Position numbers and translations under genes: made by a program
The notes under the pieces: model-generated
Seen by the model: only the letters and a program-made list of their open reading frames with translations
Databases searched by the model: none
What the model was told of the DNA's origin: nothing
Part shown: in pieces, positions 12,534 to 14,987 of the stretch
Numbering within the stretch: position 1 is the stretch's first letter
Layout: each line of letters starts with the position of its first letter
NCBI GenBank assembly: GCA_035551935.1
Contig: DASZMJ010000315.1
Coordinates: 1-14,987, forward strand
Origin: DASZMJ01 sp035551935
GTDB lineage: Bacteria > Planctomycetota > Planctomycetia > Isosphaerales > Isosphaeraceae
DNA length: 14,987 nucleotides
Reading direction: 5' to 3'

Positions 12534-13564
12534 AGCCGGGGCGTCTGGAGCCGGAGCAAGGCGTCGGGGTCGAGCCCCTTGAGCGGCAACTGCAACTGCC
12601 CCGGCGCCGGGCCCGCCAGGCCGCCGGTCAGCAGGTCGGCCAGGCCGACCTGGCGCTGGTAGCGGACGACGCGGGCCTTCGACAGGCCGGCCAGGAACTG
12701 GGCCTTGGAGATGGCGTCGTCGAGGTAGCCGAGCTCGTTGATCAGCTTCCCCTTGAGCGCCTCCCGCGCGGTGAAGACCCGGCCGTCGGCCAGGGCCCGC
12801 ACGTCCTTCTCGGGGAGCTTCCGCCCCTGGGCGACGACGCGGACGAAGCGGTCGTATGTGTCGTCGATCAGCTCCTGCCAGCGGGCGCGCTCGCGGTCGG
12901 TCATCGGCCGGAACATCGAGCTCGAGTCCTTGAAGGGCCCGCTCTTGATCGTCTCCATCTCGACGCCGTATTCTTTCATCAACCCATAAACCTTGGGCAT
13001 CTGCATCAACACGCCGATCGAGCCGGTGATCGTCGTCGGCTCGGCGAAGATGTAGTCGGCCGGGGCGGCGATGTAGTAGCCGCCCGAGGCGGCCATGCCC
13101 CCCATCGAGGCGACCAGCGGCTTCTTCGTCGCCCCGACGACCGACCCGTTCAGCGTCGCCAGCTCGCGCCAGATCCGGTCGGAGCCCGAGACGGTGCCGC
13201 CGGGCGAGTCGATCCGCAGGACGACGGCCTTGACGGTGTGGTCGTCGCGGGCCTGGCGGATCTGGTGCAAGGCGTAGCCGACCGCGTCGCGCGTGCCCGG
13301 CGTGTCCCCCTCGGCGATCGTCCCCTCGACCTCGACCACGGCGACCTTCGGGTCGGACAGGTCGGTGCTGCCGGCCACGTAGTGCTCGGCCAGCCGCGTC
13401 GGCAGCCCCGCCGACCCGCCCCCGAGCAGCGACATATTCAATAAAACAGATATGATCAGAATTGGCCAGAAGAGCACGCGGAGGCAGCCGAATCGCCCCC
13501 GTCGCACGACGACCGTCGGCCCCGGCGGCGGCGCGGGGCGGTCGAGATTCTCCTTCTCGGACAT
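12515..13564 (-). CDS. sppA: Signal peptide peptidase SppA (S49 family)
   Basis: This 349-aa membrane-anchored serine protease belongs to the family that degrades cleaved signal peptides and similar membrane fragments. A proline-rich cytoplasmic N-terminus precedes one transmembrane helix (about residues 28-48, LRVLFWPILIISVLLNM). The S49 domain covers about 73-300: VVLRIDSPGGTVSGSD (114-129), nucleophile S160 in MGGMAASGGYYIA (154-166), GSIGVL (181-186) and the general-base lysine K212 in KSGPFKDSS (207-215). The Ser-Lys distance of 52 residues matches short, single-domain SppA proteins such as the Bacillus form. The ATG at 13564 has only a weak AGGG upstream. The 3' end overlaps the anti-sigma gene by 19 nt. 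A functional tie to the ECF pair (proteolytic release) is conceivable but unproven. Confidence 0.93.
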   Translation of the reverse strand: MSEKENLDRPAPPPGPTVVVRRGRFGCLRVLFWPILIISVLLNMSLLGGGSAGLPTRLAEHYVAGSTDLSDPKVAVVEVEGTIAEGDTPGTRDAVGYALHQIRQARDDHTVKAVVLRIDSPGGTVSGSDRIWRELATLNGSVVGATKKPLVASMGGMAASGGYYIAAPADYIFAEPTTITGSIGVLMQMPKVYGLMKEYGVEMETIKSGPFKDSSSMFRPMTDRERARWQELIDDTYDRFVRVVAQGRKLPEKDVRALADGRVFTAREALKGKLINELGYLDDAISKAQFLAGLSKARVVRYQRQVGLADLLTGGLAGPAPGQLQLPLKGLDPDALLRLQTPRLYLLAR

Positions 13565-13632
13565 CGGCGGGGCCCTGGCGTCGAAGGGGGATCGGGGCGG
13601 GTCGGTTCGCCCCGGGGCTCACATCAAGGCCG

Positions 13633-14784
13633 TCATCCTAGCACGCCCGTCGGCCGGTCCGCCAGCGGGCCGTCGGCCCCCTCGGTGGTTTGCCGATCCC
13701 CGGCTTCCGGGCCGCCCCCCCGCCCCGGCGATCCCCCGGCCTCGACGATCCTCGCCGGCCGGAGCCAGGGGGCGCGGCCGGAGCGGCGGTGGTCGTCGAG
13801 GGCCGCGGCGATCGACCGGACGGGCGGCGGGTGGACCAGCCCGAACTCCGCGTCGGCCCGCGCGCCGCTCACGTGCAGTCGCAGGAAGCCCCCCGCCACC
13901 GACGCCGCCGACAGCTCCCCCGACCGTCCCCGCGCCAGTCGCGCCGCCCACCGCGCCAGGCCCGTCAACGGCCGCTCCGCCCCGTCGCCGATCGGCACGA
14001 TCCAGCGCGGCCGGCCCGCGACCCGCGCCACCATGCGAGCCATTTCCGCATAACTCAAATAGTCCCCCACGATCGCGTACCGCCGCCCCCCCTCCGCCCG
14101 CTCCAGCGCCCTTTGATGTGCCAGCGCGACGACCCCCGCGTCGACGACCGGGATGCCGCCGCCGGGCAGGACGACGACGGGGTGGGCGGCCATCGTCAAG
14201 AGCAGCCGCGTCGACGACGGCCGCGCGTCGCGGGGCCCGACGACCAGCCCCGGGCAGAGCACGGCCGTCCGCAAGCCTGGGCCGTTCGCCTCGAGCACCA
14301 GCCGCTCCGCCTCGCGCTTCGTCTCGCAGTACGGCGACCGGATCGCCTCGAGGTTCCACGCCGACTCCTCGTCCGCCGGCTCCTCGGCCGTGCCCGCGGC
14401 GACCGTCCAGAGCGTCGACGTATAGACGAACCCCTCCACCCCCTCCGCCCGGCCCCGCTCCACCAGGGCCGCGGTGACGTCCACGTTGACGGCCCGGCTC
14501 TCCCCCTTCGCGTCGCTTCCCAGGCTCACCCAGCCCGCCGCGTGGACGATCGCCCCCACCCCCGCCGTCGCCCGACGACGCTCCTCGTCGCTCCTCAGGT
14601 CGCCGACGACCCACTCCATCGCCGGGTCCCCCGGCTCGACCCCCGGCGGCCGCCGGCTCACCGCCCGGACCCGATACCCCTCCCGCGCCAATCGCCGTGC
14701 CACATGCCCGCCGACGAACCCGCCGGCACCCGTCACCAGCACGGGCCGATCGGCGTCCGGTCGCTCGATTCGCTCGGTCATCAT
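13633..14784 (-). CDS. NAD-dependent epimerase/dehydratase (extended SDR)
   Basis: This 383-aa protein is an extended short-chain dehydrogenase. It has the nucleotide-binding VLVTGAGGFVGGHVARRL (residues 15-32; TGxxGxxG at 18-25), D62 in VVGDLRS, HAAGWVSLG (81-89), the catalytic Ser in YTSTLW (121-126) and the YxxxK pair Y152/K156 in SPYCETKREAE. The overall pattern is like the 3-beta-HSD/dihydroflavonol reductase/HpnA side of the family, acting on sugar-nucleotide or lipid-like substrates; the substrate is not deducible. The last about 45 residues are glycine/proline-rich and probably disordered. Two adjacent ATGs (14784, 14781) lie directly after AGGGG, so the exact start is uncertain. It lies 68 nt upstream of sppA in the same direction and may be co-transcribed with it. 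Confidence 0.88.
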   Translation of the reverse strand: MMTERIERPDADRPVLVTGAGGFVGGHVARRLAREGYRVRAVSRRPPGVEPGDPAMEWVVGDLRSDEERRRATAGVGAIVHAAGWVSLGSDAKGESRAVNVDVTAALVERGRAEGVEGFVYTSTLWTVAAGTAEEPADEESAWNLEAIRSPYCETKREAERLVLEANGPGLRTAVLCPGLVVGPRDARPSSTRLLLTMAAHPVVVLPGGGIPVVDAGVVALAHQRALERAEGGRRYAIVGDYLSYAEMARMVARVAGRPRWIVPIGDGAERPLTGLARWAARLARGRSGELSAASVAGGFLRLHVSGARADAEFGLVHPPPVRSIAAALDDHRRSGRAPWLRPARIVEAGGSPGRGGGPEAGDRQTTEGADGPLADRPTGVLG

Positions 14785-14815
14785 CCCCTGCGCGATGGGC
14801 CTTCGAATCTTGCCC

Positions 14816-14821
14816 AGTATA
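14816..14821 (-). promoter_or_regulatory. Possible -10 box of the SDR gene
   Basis: TATACT on the minus strand lies 31 nt before the ATG at 14784, giving a predicted leader of about 24 nt. The -35 region is weak (TTCGGA at 14838-14843 with a 16-bp spacer). The remaining sequence from 14822 to 14960 contains no gene I can support. Confidence 0.35.
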
Positions 14822-14962
14822 CCAGGCCTGCGCCTCCTCCGAACCCCCTCGACCCGACTTGCAGGTGAACCAAAGTGGTCCGTCGGTTCGTTCCGTGGGC
14901 GAGGGGACCTGGGGTCGGGTGCCGGTGCCCGGGGTGATCTCAGGGCGAACGCACGTGTTTCG

Positions 14963-14987
14963 CAAATCCTTGCCCTGCAAGGATTTG
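14963..14987. repeat. Perfect 10-bp inverted repeat at the window edge
   Basis: Caaatccttg (14963-14972) and caaggatttg (14978-14987) are exact inverted copies around the 5-nt loop ccctg. The repeat reaches the last base of the window, so the stem may be longer. It could be a terminator for a gene beyond the edge, a dispersed repeat, or part of an att-like site; none can be decided here. Confidence 0.5.

Noticed and set aside
10817..13622. Two frames of about 880 codons (plus 10817-13444, minus 10944-13622)
   Set aside because: Both run across sigma factor, anti-sigma and SppA genes in shadow frames and give arginine/proline/glycine-rich nonsense.
13619..14980. 453-codon minus-strand frame overlapping the SDR gene
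   Set aside because: It is a shifted frame of the SDR gene with Gly/Arg-rich composition; the SDR motifs lie in the other frame.
1..14987. CRISPR arrays, tRNA or rRNA genes, complete insertion sequences
   Set aside because: No regularly spaced repeats, no cloverleaf with the TTCGA-type arm in context, no rRNA-conserved strings and no transposase gene were seen.

Overview
The window is very GC-rich, with coding potential on both strands, several GTG/TTG starts and only weak Shine-Dalgarno signals. Its protein families (a Tat-exported DUF362 protein next to a DUF6599 protein, a Uma2-family protein, an ECF sigma factor with a Cys-free anti-sigma factor) suggest a planctomycete, probably of the Isosphaerales type. 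This is an inference from family content and base composition; there is no rRNA or other marker gene to prove it.

Layout. 1-4450 is a co-directional minus-strand block. In transcription order it holds a 71-aa unknown protein, a two-TM DUF6599 protein, a Tat-signal DUF362 protein, a Uma2-family nuclease-like protein (4-nt GTGA overlap), two very small ORFs, and the N-terminus of a membrane protein that resembles NapH/polyferredoxin-type 4Fe-4S proteins and runs off the left edge. The DUF6599, DUF362 and membrane genes look like an envelope redox module, with Uma2 and the small ORFs inserted between its members. 4598-6678 holds a type II NADH dehydrogenase converging on, and overlapping, an HD-domain hydrolase. 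6787-7806 is an open frame whose coding signal appears to switch frame twice, so it is probably decayed.

7842-8082 is a 241-bp element with perfect 21-bp terminal inverted repeats and flanking TCAG duplications (MITE-like), lying against the stop codon of the next gene. 8083-9834 is a small toxin/defence-like cluster on the minus strand: a PIN-domain toxin, an overlapping antitoxin-like protein, another small antitoxin-like protein, and an AT-richer HEPN/AbiU2-like gene. 9896-10498 is an isochorismatase/nicotinamidase-like cysteine hydrolase. It is separated from a divergent ECF sigma/anti-sigma pair (10779-12533) by a perfect 34-bp inverted repeat built from REP-like hairpins. A signal peptide peptidase SppA (minus) overlaps the anti-sigma gene tail to tail, and an extended SDR epimerase/dehydratase (minus) follows. 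The last ~200 bases hold a promoter-like site and a perfect 10-bp hairpin at the window edge, but no gene I can support.

No rRNA, tRNA, CRISPR array or complete insertion sequence was seen. The least ordinary parts are the DUF6599/DUF362/iron-sulfur-like module, the 241-bp MITE-like element beside the PIN/HEPN cluster, and the paired REP-like repeat.
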